Assembly (NCBI RefSeq): GCF_900078315.1
Contig: NZ_FKBS01000017.1
Span: 427,649 to 491,648, forward strand
Reading direction: 5' to 3'
Origin: Bordetella ansorpii
Lineage (GTDB): Bacteria; Pseudomonadota; Gammaproteobacteria; Burkholderiales; Burkholderiaceae_B
DNA: 64,000 nt
The position numbers and the translations under genes are program-made. Position 1 is the first letter of the stretch; each line of letters starts with the position of its first letter. Below the pieces are notes generated by a model. It was not told the DNA's origin. It made no database searches and saw only the letters and a program-made list of their open reading frames with translations. Below, piece by piece: positions 11,089 to 19,653 of this stretch.

Positions 11089-11898
11089 TCAGTTCCTCAT
11101 CGTGAAATCGAACGGAATTCGGGCGCGGGCCGGCAGGGCCACCCCGTTTCGCATAAGTGGTTTGAATCGGGCCTTGCGGACTGCGGCCAGCGCGGACTCG
11201 TCCAGGCGGGGATAGCCTGACGACGTATCGATGCGCACGGTTTCGGGCAGACCTTGGGTATTGATGTCGACCAGCACCACGACGCGGCCTTCCTCGCGCA
11301 TGCGCGCCGAGATGGCCGGATAGTTCGGCTTGGGTTGGCCGCCGAGATACTCGACGTTGGTCATCGTCTCGGGCTCGCTGGGCTGCGGCGCCTGGCGCGG
11401 CGCCTGCGTCACCTTCTGCTCGCCCACGGGGCTGGGCGGCGGCGGCGTTTCCGGCTGCGGCTTGGGTTCCGGCTTCGGCTCGGGCTTGGGCTGCGGTTTG
11501 GGTTGCGGCTTGGGCTTGGGTTTCGGCTTCGGTTTGGGCGCAGGCTCGGGCGGCTTCTCGATGATGGGCTCGGGCTCGGGTTCCGGCTCGACCTCGGGCT
11601 CCGGCTCGGGCGGAGGCGGCTCTTCGACGGGCGGCGGCGGAGGAGGTTCTTCCACCGGGGGCGGCGGCGTTTCGGTCTCGGGCTGGACTTGCGCCAACTG
11701 GGGCTCAGGCGCTTCGATCACGCTGACCATCACCGGCTCCTGCTCGAGCATCTGCGGCTTTTCGGTATCGCCGAAATAGTATGCAACGGCGACAACGCCT
11801 ACGTGCAGGGCAAGGATGACCACACCCGCCGCGCCACGCCACAAGAAGGAAGACAGGGAGGAAGAGGAAGCGTACCGACCGTATTGAGGGCTAGGCAT
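11089..11898 (-). CDS. tonB: TonB energy-transducing protein
   Basis: A 269-residue TonB. An N-terminal signal-anchor helix lies at about residues 20-42. A long proline-rich periplasmic spacer follows (about residues 75-175), with runs of alternating Glu-Pro and then Lys-Pro. The C-terminal TonB domain contains YPAISARMREEGRVVVLVDI and ends RARIPFDFTMRN. The Glu-Pro to Lys-Pro charge switch is typical of TonB linkers that span the periplasm. It transmits motion from ExbB/ExbD to outer-membrane receptors. It is the first gene of the operon, about 105 bp downstream of a Fur-like palindrome. Confidence 0.95.
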   Translation of the reverse strand: MPSPQYGRYASSSSLSSFLWRGAAGVVILALHVGVVAVAYYFGDTEKPQMLEQEPVMVSVIEAPEPQLAQVQPETETPPPPVEEPPPPPPVEEPPPPEPEPEVEPEPEPEPIIEKPPEPAPKPKPKPKPKPQPKPQPKPEPKPEPKPQPETPPPPSPVGEQKVTQAPRQAPQPSEPETMTNVEYLGGQPKPNYPAISARMREEGRVVVLVDINTQGLPETVRIDTSSGYPRLDESALAAVRKARFKPLMRNGVALPARARIPFDFTMRN

Positions 11899-12350
11899 GA
11901 ATCAGCCGAGGAACTATCTATGGACTATCAGCCAGCCCGCCACGCATCGAACAAACGCGCGCAGCCCGCCGGCGGCTTCGGAATCCGATACGATATATTA
12001 AATGCGAATTATTCGCAAGTTAAGTTATAGCAACGTTTCCGGGCGGATCGGCGTCGCCGCGGGCCCGCTGGATCAGGACGAGCCCCGGCCGCGGCGCAAT
12101 ACATTGCGGCCCCAGGCCCTGGCCATCAGCGGGCCACATGCCGGACGCAGACGAACGACGGCCAGACGACGCGTACGCGGCGATATCTTGAGACGCAGGG
12201 GGAAAGAGAATGGAGGTGCGACGCAGACCGGAACCGTGGATCCGATGCCTGCCGCGACAGGAAGCTGCTTCAGGGAAAATCTGGAGACACCGCGGGATTC
12301 GACGAGATGCGAATGCGATGGCGGGCGCATGCGGTGGTGGGTGCATGCGG
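11899..12350. other. Intergenic region between tonB and tRNA-Val
   Basis: About 450 bp without a convincing gene. The left 125 bp hold the tonB promoter and Fur-like site. The rest (about 12030-12326) is GC-rich; no reading frame in it shows family features or a good ribosome-binding site. A 16-bp tandem duplication lies at 12327-12358 and runs into the tRNA-Val 3' end. Confidence 0.5.
11995..12023 (-). promoter_or_regulatory. tonB operon promoter with Fur-like site in the spacer
   Basis: Read on the minus strand, TTAACT (12018-12023) and TAATAT (11995-12000) are separated by exactly 17 bp and resemble -35 and -10 boxes (4/6 matches each). The spacer contains a perfect 7-1-7 inverted repeat, TGCGAAT-T-ATTCGCA, at 12003-12017, which fits the 7-1-7 Fur-box pattern. 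Repression by iron-loaded Fur is inferred from the site and from the tonB-exbB-exbD genes it precedes. Confidence 0.6.
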
Positions 12351-12358
12351 TGGTGGGT
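12327..12358. repeat. 16-bp tandem duplication at the tRNA-Val 3' end
   Basis: The sequence GCATGCGGTGGTGGGT occurs twice back to back (12327-12342 and 12343-12358). The second copy contains the tRNA discriminator, the encoded CCA and the last acceptor bases. It may be a replication-slippage product or the trace of an integration event at the tRNA end. Confidence 0.7.
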
Positions 12359-12426
12359 GCTACAGGGGTCGAACCTGTGACCTACGCCTTGTAAGGGCGC
12401 CGCTCTACCAACTGAGCTAAGCACCC
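12351..12426 (-). tRNA. tRNA-Val (anticodon TAC)
   Basis: A 76-nt cloverleaf on the minus strand. The acceptor stem GGGTGCT pairs perfectly with AGCACCC, and the gene encodes its own CCA. The D arm contains TTAGCTCAGTTGGTAGAGC. The anticodon loop CTTACAA has TAC at positions 34-36, reading GUA and other valine codons. The T arm contains GGTTCGAACC. A good sigma70-type promoter lies 36 bp upstream. Confidence 0.96.
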
Positions 12427-12461
12427 CTTGTAGCGGGGAGCCACTGCGCAATGCGGACCGC

Positions 12462-12490
12462 AGTATAGCGGAGCGCCTGAGGGTCGGCAA
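12462..12490 (-). promoter_or_regulatory. Promoter of tRNA-Val
   Basis: On the minus strand TTGCCG (12485-12490) and TATACT (12462-12467) are separated by 17 bp, a strong sigma70-like match placed about 36 bp upstream of the tRNA 5' end. Confidence 0.75.
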
Positions 12491-12536
12491 ATCGAGGGCA
12501 ACGCCCCCGCCTTTGCCGCGCCCGTCATGCCGTCTA

Positions 12537-12809
12537 TCAGTTGACGGCGTCCTTCAGGGCCTTGCCCGGACGGAACTTCGGCACCTTGGCCTTCTTGATC
12601 TTGATCGTTTCGCCCGTGCGCGGATTGCGGCCGGTGCGAGCGGCGCGGGCCGAGACGGCGAAGGTGCCGAAGCCCACCAGCGTAACCGTGCCGCCCTTCT
12701 TCAGGGTGGTCTTGACGGCACCGATCAGTGCATCCAAAGAACGGCCGGCAGCCGCCTTGGAGATGTCAGCCTTGCTAGCGATGTGATCGATGAGTTCGGT
12801 TTTGTTCAT
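12537..12809 (-). CDS. hupB: DNA-binding protein HU
   Basis: A 90-residue histone-like protein, [11 protein letters not shown] to DAVN, of the standard HU length. It has the dimerising helices in the first 40 residues, the conserved GFGTF stretch, and the DNA-clasping arm with the [27 protein letters not shown] signature (described here by its flanks RNPRTG and KFRPG). An open frame extends further upstream, but the ATG at 12809 gives the canonical N-terminus and is preceded by GAGGGG. HU compacts the nucleoid and assists replication and transcription. A single HU gene of this type is often named hupB in this group. Confidence 0.94.
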   Translation of the reverse strand: MNKTELIDHIASKADISKAAAGRSLDALIGAVKTTLKKGGTVTLVGFGTFAVSARAARTGRNPRTGETIKIKKAKVPKFRPGKALKDAVN

Positions 12810-13109
12810 GCAGGAGTACCCCTCACAGAATATAGGCCGGCCGCACGCAGCGAAGACGCAAGCCGTGCGCCAGTGGCCGGTAGAACGAGTGGATGTCTGA
12901 TTCTTGCGCTGCAAAGCACAACTTGTGAACTGCTACGCCATGGATGATGCGATTCAGCGCCGTGTTGGCCGCTGCGGCGTAGAGACGTATTAGGCATCCG
13001 GCCCGGGCGACTGTCAAGCCCAAACCGGGTTACAAGCCGCGCCAGCATTGGGTTTGGCACAATGGTGAACCGCGCGCGAACGCGATCGGCGTTCGCGCGA
13101 GCCACTTGC
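12810..13109. other. Intergenic region upstream of HU
   Basis: About 300 bp between HU and the metabolic PLP-enzyme gene, both on the minus strand. A TATATT box on the minus strand at 12830-12835 may be the HU -10 element; no convincing -35 was found. No gene is recognised here. Confidence 0.45.
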
Positions 13110-14354
13110 TCATCCCTTCATGCTGCCTTGCAGGGCCTGGTCGAAATCATGCAGCAGATCGGCTTCGTCCTCGATCCCCACGGACACGCGGATCAGGCTG
13201 TCGGCGATGCCCATCTGCTTGCGGCGTTCGGGGCCCATTTCGTAGTAGATGGTGTGCGCCGCGGGCAGCGCCAGGCTGCGCGTGTCGCCCAGGTGCGTGG
13301 CCATCAGCACGATGCGCAGGCGATTGAGGAAGTCGAAGCAATCGATGCCGTCGGCCAGTTCCACGCCCAGCAGGCCGCCGAAACGGCCCTTGAACAGGCC
13401 TGCGGCGCGCGCGTGCTGCGGATGGGATTCCAGGCCCGGGTAATGCACCTTGGCCACGCCGGGGTGCTTTTCCAGGAAGCGCGCCAGCGCCAGCGCATTG
13501 GCGCAATGGCGGTCCATGCGCAGCGCCAGGGTCTCGGCGCCGATGGCGATACGGTGCGCAGGCTCGGCGGCCAGCGTGCCGCCCATGTCGCGCAGGCCTT
13601 TCTTCTTGATCTGCGTCAGGCCCCAGCCGGTGGACGGGCCTTTCTTGTACGAGTCGTAGATATTGCCGTAGTTCGCCCAGTCGTACAGGCCAGTGTCCGT
13701 GATCGAGCCGCCCAGCGCATGGCCGTGGCCCGCGATGTACTTGGACAGCGAGTTCATCACCAGCGAGGCGCCCATCTCGCGGCCCTGCAGCAGCCAGGGC
13801 GAGGTCAGCGTGTTGTCGATGAGGTAGACCAGGCCGTGCTCGCGGCACAGATCGCCCATGCCCTTCAGGTCGGCGATCTGCGTGCCGGGGTTGGCGATGG
13901 TTTCCGTGAACACCATGCGCGTCTCGGGACGCAGCGCGGCGCGCACCTGTTCGATGTCGGTGGCGTCGACGGTGGTGACCTGCACGCCCAGATCGGCCAG
14001 CGTGCCCAGCAGGCTGTTGGTGTTGCCGAACACGTACTGGCTGGACACCAGGTGATCGCCGCGGCGCAACAGCGTGCAGAACACCGCGGCCAACGCGGCC
14101 ATGCCGGTGGCGAAGCTGACGGAATTCCTGCCGCCTTCCATCAGCGTGATCTTGGCTTCCAGCGCGTTGGTGGTCGGCGTGCCCTGGCGCGCGTACGTGA
14201 AACCCGCCTTGCCCTGGAATACCGCGGCCAGCTCGCGCGCGTCTTCGTAGGCGAACTCGGACGACGGGTGCATCGGCTTGTGCACGGCGCCGTGCTCGAC
14301 GGACTGGCTGCGGTCGGAATGGAGAATGCCGGTGGTAAAGCCGTTCTGATGCAT
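13110..14354 (-). CDS. Cys/Met metabolism PLP-dependent enzyme (cystathionine gamma-synthase family)
   Basis: A 414-residue fold-type I PLP enzyme of the trans-sulfuration family. Visible features are the substrate/PLP region YARQGTPTTNALEAKI, the PLP phosphate-binding FATGMAA stretch, IDNTLTSPWLLQG with the PLP-ring Asp, and NSLSKYIAGHGHALGG with the Schiff-base lysine. Family members carry out gamma-replacement or elimination on O-acylhomoserine or cystathionine. The substrate cannot be decided from sequence alone, so metZ, metB or metY naming is avoided. It reads in the same direction as rlmB and lies 36 bp after it, so the two may be co-transcribed. Confidence 0.85.
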   Translation of the reverse strand: MHQNGFTTGILHSDRSQSVEHGAVHKPMHPSSEFAYEDARELAAVFQGKAGFTYARQGTPTTNALEAKITLMEGGRNSVSFATGMAALAAVFCTLLRRGDHLVSSQYVFGNTNSLLGTLADLGVQVTTVDATDIEQVRAALRPETRMVFTETIANPGTQIADLKGMGDLCREHGLVYLIDNTLTSPWLLQGREMGASLVMNSLSKYIAGHGHALGGSITDTGLYDWANYGNIYDSYKKGPSTGWGLTQIKKKGLRDMGGTLAAEPAHRIAIGAETLALRMDRHCANALALARFLEKHPGVAKVHYPGLESHPQHARAAGLFKGRFGGLLGVELADGIDCFDFLNRLRIVLMATHLGDTRSLALPAAHTIYYEMGPERRKQMGIADSLIRVSVGIEDEADLLHDFDQALQGSMKG

Positions 14355-14390
14355 GGTCTCGGTGTTTCAGGAAAGAGAAGAGGAAAAGGC

Positions 14391-15128
14391 TCAGGCCTGG
14401 CGCTGGCGCACGGCTTCGTACAGGCACACGGCGCTGGCGACGCTGACGTTCAGGCTTTCGACGGAACCCAGCATGGGGATGTTGACCAGTTGGTCGCAGG
14501 TCTCGCGCGTCAGGCGGCGCATGCCCTCGCCTTCCGCGCCCATGACCCAGGCCATGGGCTGGCGCGCATCGACGGCATGCATGCTGTCGGTGGCCTGGTC
14601 GTCGGTGCCGACCAGCCAGACGCCACGCTCTTTCAGGCTGCGCATGGTGCGCGCCAGATTGGTGACGGTGATGTAGGGCACGGTGTCGGCCGCGCCGCAA
14701 GCCACGCGCTGCACGGTGCTGGTCAGGCCCACCGCGCGGTCGCGCGGCGCAATGACCGCGTGCACGCCAGCCGCGTCGGCCGTGCGCAGACACGCGCCCA
14801 GATTATGCGGATCGGTGACGCCGTCGAGGATGAGCAGGAAGGCCGGACCTTCGATGACGTCGAGCACTTCGTCGACATCGACGGCCAGTTGGCGTTCGTC
14901 GGCCAGCGCCACCACGCCTTGATGGCGCGTGCCGCGCGACAGGCCATCCAGCCGGTCGATCGCGACGGGGTGCACGCGCCGGCCGGCGCGTTCGGCCGAT
15001 TCGATCAAACTTTGCATGCGCTTGTCGCGCCGCGAAGCCTCGACGTAGATTTCCTTGATCGATTCGGGAGCATGGCGCAGGCGCGCGATGACCGCATGAA
15101 ACCCGGCGAGGACTTGGGCCGAAGCCAT
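14391..15128 (-). CDS. rlmB: 23S rRNA (guanosine-2'-O-)-methyltransferase RlmB
   Basis: A 245-residue SPOUT-class methyltransferase, the same length as E. coli RlmB (243). It shows an N-terminal substrate-binding domain ([21 protein letters not shown]) and the SpoU catalytic motifs [21 protein letters not shown] (motif 1), [13 protein letters not shown] (motif 2) and [22 protein letters not shown] (motif 3), which form the knotted SAM site. It methylates G2251 in the peptidyl-transferase P loop. In many proteobacteria rlmB directly follows rnr; here a divergent qorB/hxlR pair separates them. Confidence 0.95.
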   Translation of the reverse strand: MASAQVLAGFHAVIARLRHAPESIKEIYVEASRRDKRMQSLIESAERAGRRVHPVAIDRLDGLSRGTRHQGVVALADERQLAVDVDEVLDVIEGPAFLLILDGVTDPHNLGACLRTADAAGVHAVIAPRDRAVGLTSTVQRVACGAADTVPYITVTNLARTMRSLKERGVWLVGTDDQATDSMHAVDARQPMAWVMGAEGEGMRRLTRETCDQLVNIPMLGSVESLNVSVASAVCLYEAVRQRQA

Positions 15129-15240
15129 AGAGCGTAATACCTTTTGATGAGCGAAGAGCGCACTGGCCGCGGATCTGCATGGGCGGACGACGGCGGCGCC
15201 GATCCCGCCATGTTACCGCCGCCCGCCCCGCGATGGGGCC

Positions 15241-15260
15241 GGCAGGGCCGCCGCCCTGCC
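15241..15260. other. GC-rich hairpin between qorB and rlmB
   Basis: GGCAGGGC and GCCCTGCC form a perfect 8-bp stem around a 4-nt loop, 26 bp beyond the qorB stop. There is no following T-run on the minus strand, so it is not a classical intrinsic terminator, though it may slow transcription out of qorB. Confidence 0.5.
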
Positions 15261-15285
15261 CCGCTTCACGCTGATCGCCGCCCTC

Positions 15286-16134
<849 letters not shown>

Positions 16135-16201
16135 GGCGGAACTCCTGTTCTTGGTTTCCAGGGGAAGGAGCGCTAGACTCTACGCCACATACTAATTTTT
16201 T

Positions 16202-16226
16202 GTAAGTACGCACAAAAAGGTAAGTA
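16202..16226. promoter_or_regulatory. Candidate HxlR operator half-sites
   Basis: The heptamer GTAAGTA occurs twice in direct orientation with an 18-bp period (16202-16208 and 16220-16226) inside an AT-rich stretch of the 97-bp divergent qorB/hxlR intergenic region. The position suggests an operator for the adjacent HxlR protein. This is inference from spacing and context. Confidence 0.4.
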
Positions 16227-16231
16227 TTGAT

Positions 16232-16690
16232 ATGACTGCCGATCCCTCCTCCTCCGGTCCGGACGAACGCCCGGCTTCGCTGTCGGAAATACTCCAACGT
16301 GGCGACCTCATGACGGCCGCCTGTCCGTCACGCGAAGTACTCAAGCACATGACCAGCCGTTGGGGCGTACTGGTGCTGATTGCACTGCTGCCTGGCACGC
16401 AACGTTTCAGCGAACTGCGCCGCACCATCCGCGGCGTCAACGAACGGATGCTGGCCCAGACGCTGCAATGGCTGGAAGGCGACGGCATCGTGCAGCGGCG
16501 CGCCTTCAAGGTGGTGCCGCCGCACGTGGAGTATTCGTTGACGCCGCTGGGGCGCGAGGCGGCCCAACGCGTGCAGGGCCTGGCCGACTGGATCGAAGCG
16601 AACATGCCGGCCATTACCGCGCATTGGAATGCCGCCGGCGTGCGGCCCGAGCAGGAAAAAAGCCGGCCCACAGACCGGCTTCCTGGCTAG
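16232..16690 (+). CDS. HxlR-family transcriptional regulator
   Basis: A 152-residue MarR-fold regulator of the HxlR family. A single cysteine sits just before the winged helix (TAACPSREVLKHMTSRWGVLVLIALL), the position used for redox or electrophile sensing in YodB/QorR-type members. The DNA-binding region contains RFSELRRTIRGVNERMLAQTLQ and the wing HVEYSLTPLGREA. It is divergent from qorB and therefore is probably its repressor. The 3' end overlaps the hairpin that serves as the rnr terminator on the other strand. Confidence 0.88.
   Translation: MTADPSSSGPDERPASLSEILQRGDLMTAACPSREVLKHMTSRWGVLVLIALLPGTQRFSELRRTIRGVNERMLAQTLQWLEGDGIVQRRAFKVVPPHVEYSLTPLGREAAQRVQGLADWIEANMPAITAHWNAAGVRPEQEKSRPTDRLPG
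16655..16682 (-). terminator. Intrinsic terminator of rnr
   Basis: On the minus strand AAGCCGG and CCGGCTT form a 7-bp stem around an 8-nt loop, followed by a run of six T. It lies about 105 bp beyond the rnr stop and inside the 3' end of the convergent hxlR gene. Confidence 0.7.
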
Positions 16691-16787
16691 GCCTGCCCGC
16701 GGCGTATCGCACGGGCGGGCCCTGGCGGCGCCTGGAGCAGCGGAATCGAATCGGACTCCGCCAGGCCCGCCGCCTGGGGGATACACG

Positions 16788-19247
16788 CTATCGCGCGCGC
16801 GGCGCCTTCTTCGCGGGCCGCGCCGCCGTCTTGGCCGGCTTGCTGGCCCGCTTGGCTTCGGCGCGGCGCTGCTTGGCCGTCTGCCCCTTCAAGGCGGCAG
16901 GCTTGGGCGCGGCGGCGCGCTTGACGCGGCGCGGCGGCTCGTCGGGGTTCTTGGCGGCCTGCTTGCGCAGCGCGTCGAAGCTGGTGCCCTTGACCAGGCG
17001 GAACTCGATGCGGCGGGCTTCCAGGTCGACACGCGCCACCTGCACCTGGACCTTGTCGGTCAGGCGGTAGCGCATGCCGGTGCGCTCGCCGCGCAACTCG
17101 TGCAGCCCGTCGTTGAACTGGAAGTACTCGCCGCCCAGTTCCGAGACGTGCACCAGGCCCTCGACGTGCAGCGTATCGAGCGTGACGAAGATGCCGAAGC
17201 TGGCCACGCCGGTGACGGTGCCGCTGAAGTCCTCGCCCACGCGTTCCTTGACGAACCAGCACTTCAGCCAGGCCTCGACGTCGCGCGAAGCTTCGTCGGC
17301 GCGGCGCTCGCGGGACGACAGCAGCAGGCCCATCTTTTCCCAGATGTCGTGCTCGTGCTCTTTCTGGCTGGCGCCCACGGCCACGGGCTGGTCTTCCAGC
17401 TTGGGCACGTAGCGGTCGCCCGCCAGCAGGGCCTTGATGACGCGGTGCGTCAGCAGGTCGGGATAGCGGCGGATGGGCGAGGTGAAGTGCGTGTACCCGG
17501 GATACGACAGGCCGAAGTGGCCGACGTTGTCGGGGCTGTAGATGGCCTGCTGCATCGAGCGCAGGCACATGGTCTGCAGCAGCGGGAAATCGGGGCGGCC
17601 GCGCACGCTGTCCAGGAATTCGCCGTAGTCGCTGGCCGTGGGCTCTTCGCCGCCGCCCAGGGACAGGCCCATGGTGCGCAGGAATTCGCGCAGCGATTTC
17701 AGGCGTTCGGGCGTCGGGCCTTCGTGCACGCGGTACAGGCCAGGGTGCTTGCTGCGCAGCATGAAGTCGGCGGCGCAGGTGTTGGCCGCCAGCATGCATT
17801 CTTCGATCAGCTTGTGCGCATCGTTGCGCACCGAGGGCACGATCTGTTCGATGCGGCCCAACTGGTTGCAGACGATCTTGGTCTCGACGGTATCGAAGTC
17901 GATGGCGCCGCGCTTGCGGCGCGACTGCACCAGCAGCTGGAACAGCTCGTACAGGTGCTGCACGTGCGGCAGCACGCCGCCCAACGCCGCGGCAGCCGGA
18001 CCGGTGGGCTGCTGCAACGCCGCCCAGATGTTGGTGTAGGTGGTTCGGGCCTGCGAATGCATGACCGCGTTGAAGAACTGATAGGCCGTGACCGTGCCGG
18101 CCTTGGCGCCGGTGGCCGGAATGACCATGTCGCACACCAGCACCAGCCGGTCGACGTTCGGGTTCAGCGAGCACAGGCCGTTGGACAGCGACTCGGGCAG
18201 CATGGGAATCACGCGGCGCGGGAAATACACGCTGGTGCCGCGCTCGAAGGCATCCACGTCCAGCGGGTCATCGCTGCGCACGTAATGGCTGACGTCGGCG
18301 ATGGCCACCAGCAGACGCCAGGCGGGACGCTTGCGCGTGCCGGTGCCCAGGTCCACGGGTTCGCAATAGACGGCGTCGTCGAAGTCGCGGGCGTCCTCGC
18401 CGTCGATGGTGATCAGCGGCACGTCGCGCAGGTCGACGCGGCCCTTCAGGTCGTTCTTGCGCACCACGTCGGGCAGGCGCGCGGCCTGCTTGGCAGCGGC
18501 CTCGCTGAAATCGACCGGCACGTCGAACTTGCGCACGGCGATCTCGATCTCCATGCCCGGATCGTCGATCTCGCCCAGCACTTCAAACACCCGGCCCAGC
18601 GGCTGGGTATGGCGGGTGGGCTGCGCCATGATCTCGACCGACACCACTTGCCCATGCTGGGCACCGTTGGTGTCGGCCGGAGGAATGAGAATGTCGTGCT
18701 TGATGCGCTGGTCTTCCGGCACCACGATGGACAGGCCATGTTCGTGCAGGAAGCGCCCTACCAGCCTGTTGGTGCGGCGCTCGATGACCTCGACGATGGT
18801 GCCTTCGGGCTTGCCCCGGTACTCGCCCGTGGGTTTGACCAGCACGCGGTCGCCATGCAGCACCTTGGACATCTCGCGGGCCGCCAGGAAGATGTCCTGG
18901 CCGCCGTCTTCGCGCTGCAGGAACCCGAATCCGTCGCGATGGCCCAGCACCTTGCCGGCGACGAAATCCAGCTTGGAGGCCAGCAGCAGCACGCCCTTGC
19001 GATTGGGCATCAGTTGGCCATCGCGCTCCATGGCCGCCAGACGGCGGTCGAAGCCGACCAGCGTGGCCTCGCGCTCGACGCCCATGCGCTGCGCCAGTTC
19101 TTCCGGCGACAGGGGCGTCGCGGCCGAACGCAGGGCCGTCAGGATGGCTTCGCGCGAGGGGACGTCGGGATCGAAATCGGGCGGCGCATCGGGCAAGACA
19201 GACGTGGATCGGTTGTTATTCGAGTCGTTATTCGGTCGTTTTGCCAA
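16788..19247 (-). CDS. rnr: Ribonuclease R (3'-5' exoribonuclease)
   Basis: An RNase II-superfamily enzyme of about 819 residues from the chosen start. The order is an N-terminal winged-helix-like domain (PSREAILTALRSAATPLSPEELAQRMGV), cold-shock domains, and the RNB catalytic domain with LITIDGEDARDFDDAVYCE carrying the magnesium-binding aspartates. An S1 domain (GTVTGVASFGIFVTLD) and a long Lys/Ala/Arg tail follow. It degrades structured RNA. The start is uncertain: the frame is open to 19358 and no ATG is present near the N-terminus. TTG at 19247 gives MAKRPNND and is preferred; TTG at 19196 (MPDAPPDF) is the alternative. It was probably once next to rlmB. Confidence 0.93.
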   Translation of the reverse strand: MAKRPNNDSNNNRSTSVLPDAPPDFDPDVPSREAILTALRSAATPLSPEELAQRMGVEREATLVGFDRRLAAMERDGQLMPNRKGVLLLASKLDFVAGKVLGHRDGFGFLQREDGGQDIFLAAREMSKVLHGDRVLVKPTGEYRGKPEGTIVEVIERRTNRLVGRFLHEHGLSIVVPEDQRIKHDILIPPADTNGAQHGQVVSVEIMAQPTRHTQPLGRVFEVLGEIDDPGMEIEIAVRKFDVPVDFSEAAAKQAARLPDVVRKNDLKGRVDLRDVPLITIDGEDARDFDDAVYCEPVDLGTGTRKRPAWRLLVAIADVSHYVRSDDPLDVDAFERGTSVYFPRRVIPMLPESLSNGLCSLNPNVDRLVLVCDMVIPATGAKAGTVTAYQFFNAVMHSQARTTYTNIWAALQQPTGPAAAALGGVLPHVQHLYELFQLLVQSRRKRGAIDFDTVETKIVCNQLGRIEQIVPSVRNDAHKLIEECMLAANTCAADFMLRSKHPGLYRVHEGPTPERLKSLREFLRTMGLSLGGGEEPTASDYGEFLDSVRGRPDFPLLQTMCLRSMQQAIYSPDNVGHFGLSYPGYTHFTSPIRRYPDLLTHRVIKALLAGDRYVPKLEDQPVAVGASQKEHEHDIWEKMGLLLSSRERRADEASRDVEAWLKCWFVKERVGEDFSGTVTGVASFGIFVTLDTLHVEGLVHVSELGGEYFQFNDGLHELRGERTGMRYRLTDKVQVQVARVDLEARRIEFRLVKGTSFDALRKQAAKNPDEPPRRVKRAAAPKPAALKGQTAKQRRAEAKRASKPAKTAARPAKKAPRAR

Positions 19248-19269
19248 AGGTGAAAATCCCGTATATAAT
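19241..19269 (+). promoter_or_regulatory. Strong sigma70 promoter for tRNA-Leu copy 1
   Basis: TTGCCA (19241-19246) and TATAAT (19264-19269) are separated by exactly 17 bp on the plus strand. The first tRNA-Leu starts about 140 bp further on. The -35 box overlaps the proposed TTG start of rnr on the other strand, so the two divergent genes share this region. Confidence 0.7.
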
Positions 19270-19415
19270 GCACAGCTTCTGTTCGCCGTAGCGATTTTTT
19301 GACTCCGGCAGCTTTTCCGGTAATCAGTTCGGAAAAGCGTATCACAAAGCCAGTGCAAGCCTTATTGCACAAGGCCTCGGATAAACAGACACAGCAGTGA
19401 ATGTAGTAGTGCAGT

Positions 19416-19500
19416 GCCCAGGTGGCGGAATTGGTAGACGCGCACGGTTCAGGTCCGTGTGCCGCAAGGTGTGGAGGTTCGAGTCCTCTTCTGGGCACCA
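19416..19500 (+). tRNA. tRNA-Leu (anticodon CAG), copy 1
   Basis: An 85-nt class II tRNA with encoded CCA. The acceptor stem GCCCAGG pairs with TCTGGGC, leaving one G-U pair at the base of the stem. The anticodon CAG lies in CGGTTCAGGTCCG, and a long variable arm follows (TGCCGCAAGGTGT). The T arm is GGTTCGAGTCC. It is almost identical to the copy at 22678-22762, differing at one acceptor-stem base. Confidence 0.97.
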
Positions 19501-19560
19501 CAAGCTTCAAGTCGACAGGCGGCTACCAACGGTTCATGAATATGCGCCGCGCCTCTCGAA

Positions 19561-19576
19561 AGCCAGTTAACTGGCT
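19561..19576. repeat. Perfect 16-bp palindrome
   Basis: AGCCAGTTAACTGGCT is its own reverse complement and lies between tRNA-Leu copy 1 and its terminator. It may form an RNA hairpin in the tRNA 3' trailer or be a protein-binding site; nothing else identifies it. Confidence 0.6.
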
Positions 19577-19586
19577 CGCCACCGAC

Positions 19587-19616
19587 AAAGCCCGCCAACG
19601 CGGGCTTTTTGTTTTT
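19587..19616 (+). terminator. Intrinsic terminator after tRNA-Leu copy 1
   Basis: AAAGCCCGC and GCGGGCTTT form a perfect 9-bp stem with a 4-nt loop, followed by T-rich sequence on the plus strand. Confidence 0.85.
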
Positions 19617-19653
19617 CAGCGGGTGCTTGTCTGTTCTGCTTCGGTACGCCCCC

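Noticed and set aside
11440-11680. Short-period repeats in tonB as a microsatellite or CRISPR-like array
   Set aside because: They encode the Glu-Pro/Lys-Pro linker of TonB in frame; there are no unique spacers.
12002-12394. 130-codon plus-strand frame between tonB and tRNA-Val
   Set aside because: No ribosome-binding site, starts inside the tonB promoter and runs into the tRNA gene.
13062-15137. 691-codon plus-strand open frame opposite the PLP enzyme and rlmB
   Set aside because: Both minus-strand genes have clear catalytic motifs; the plus frame has none.
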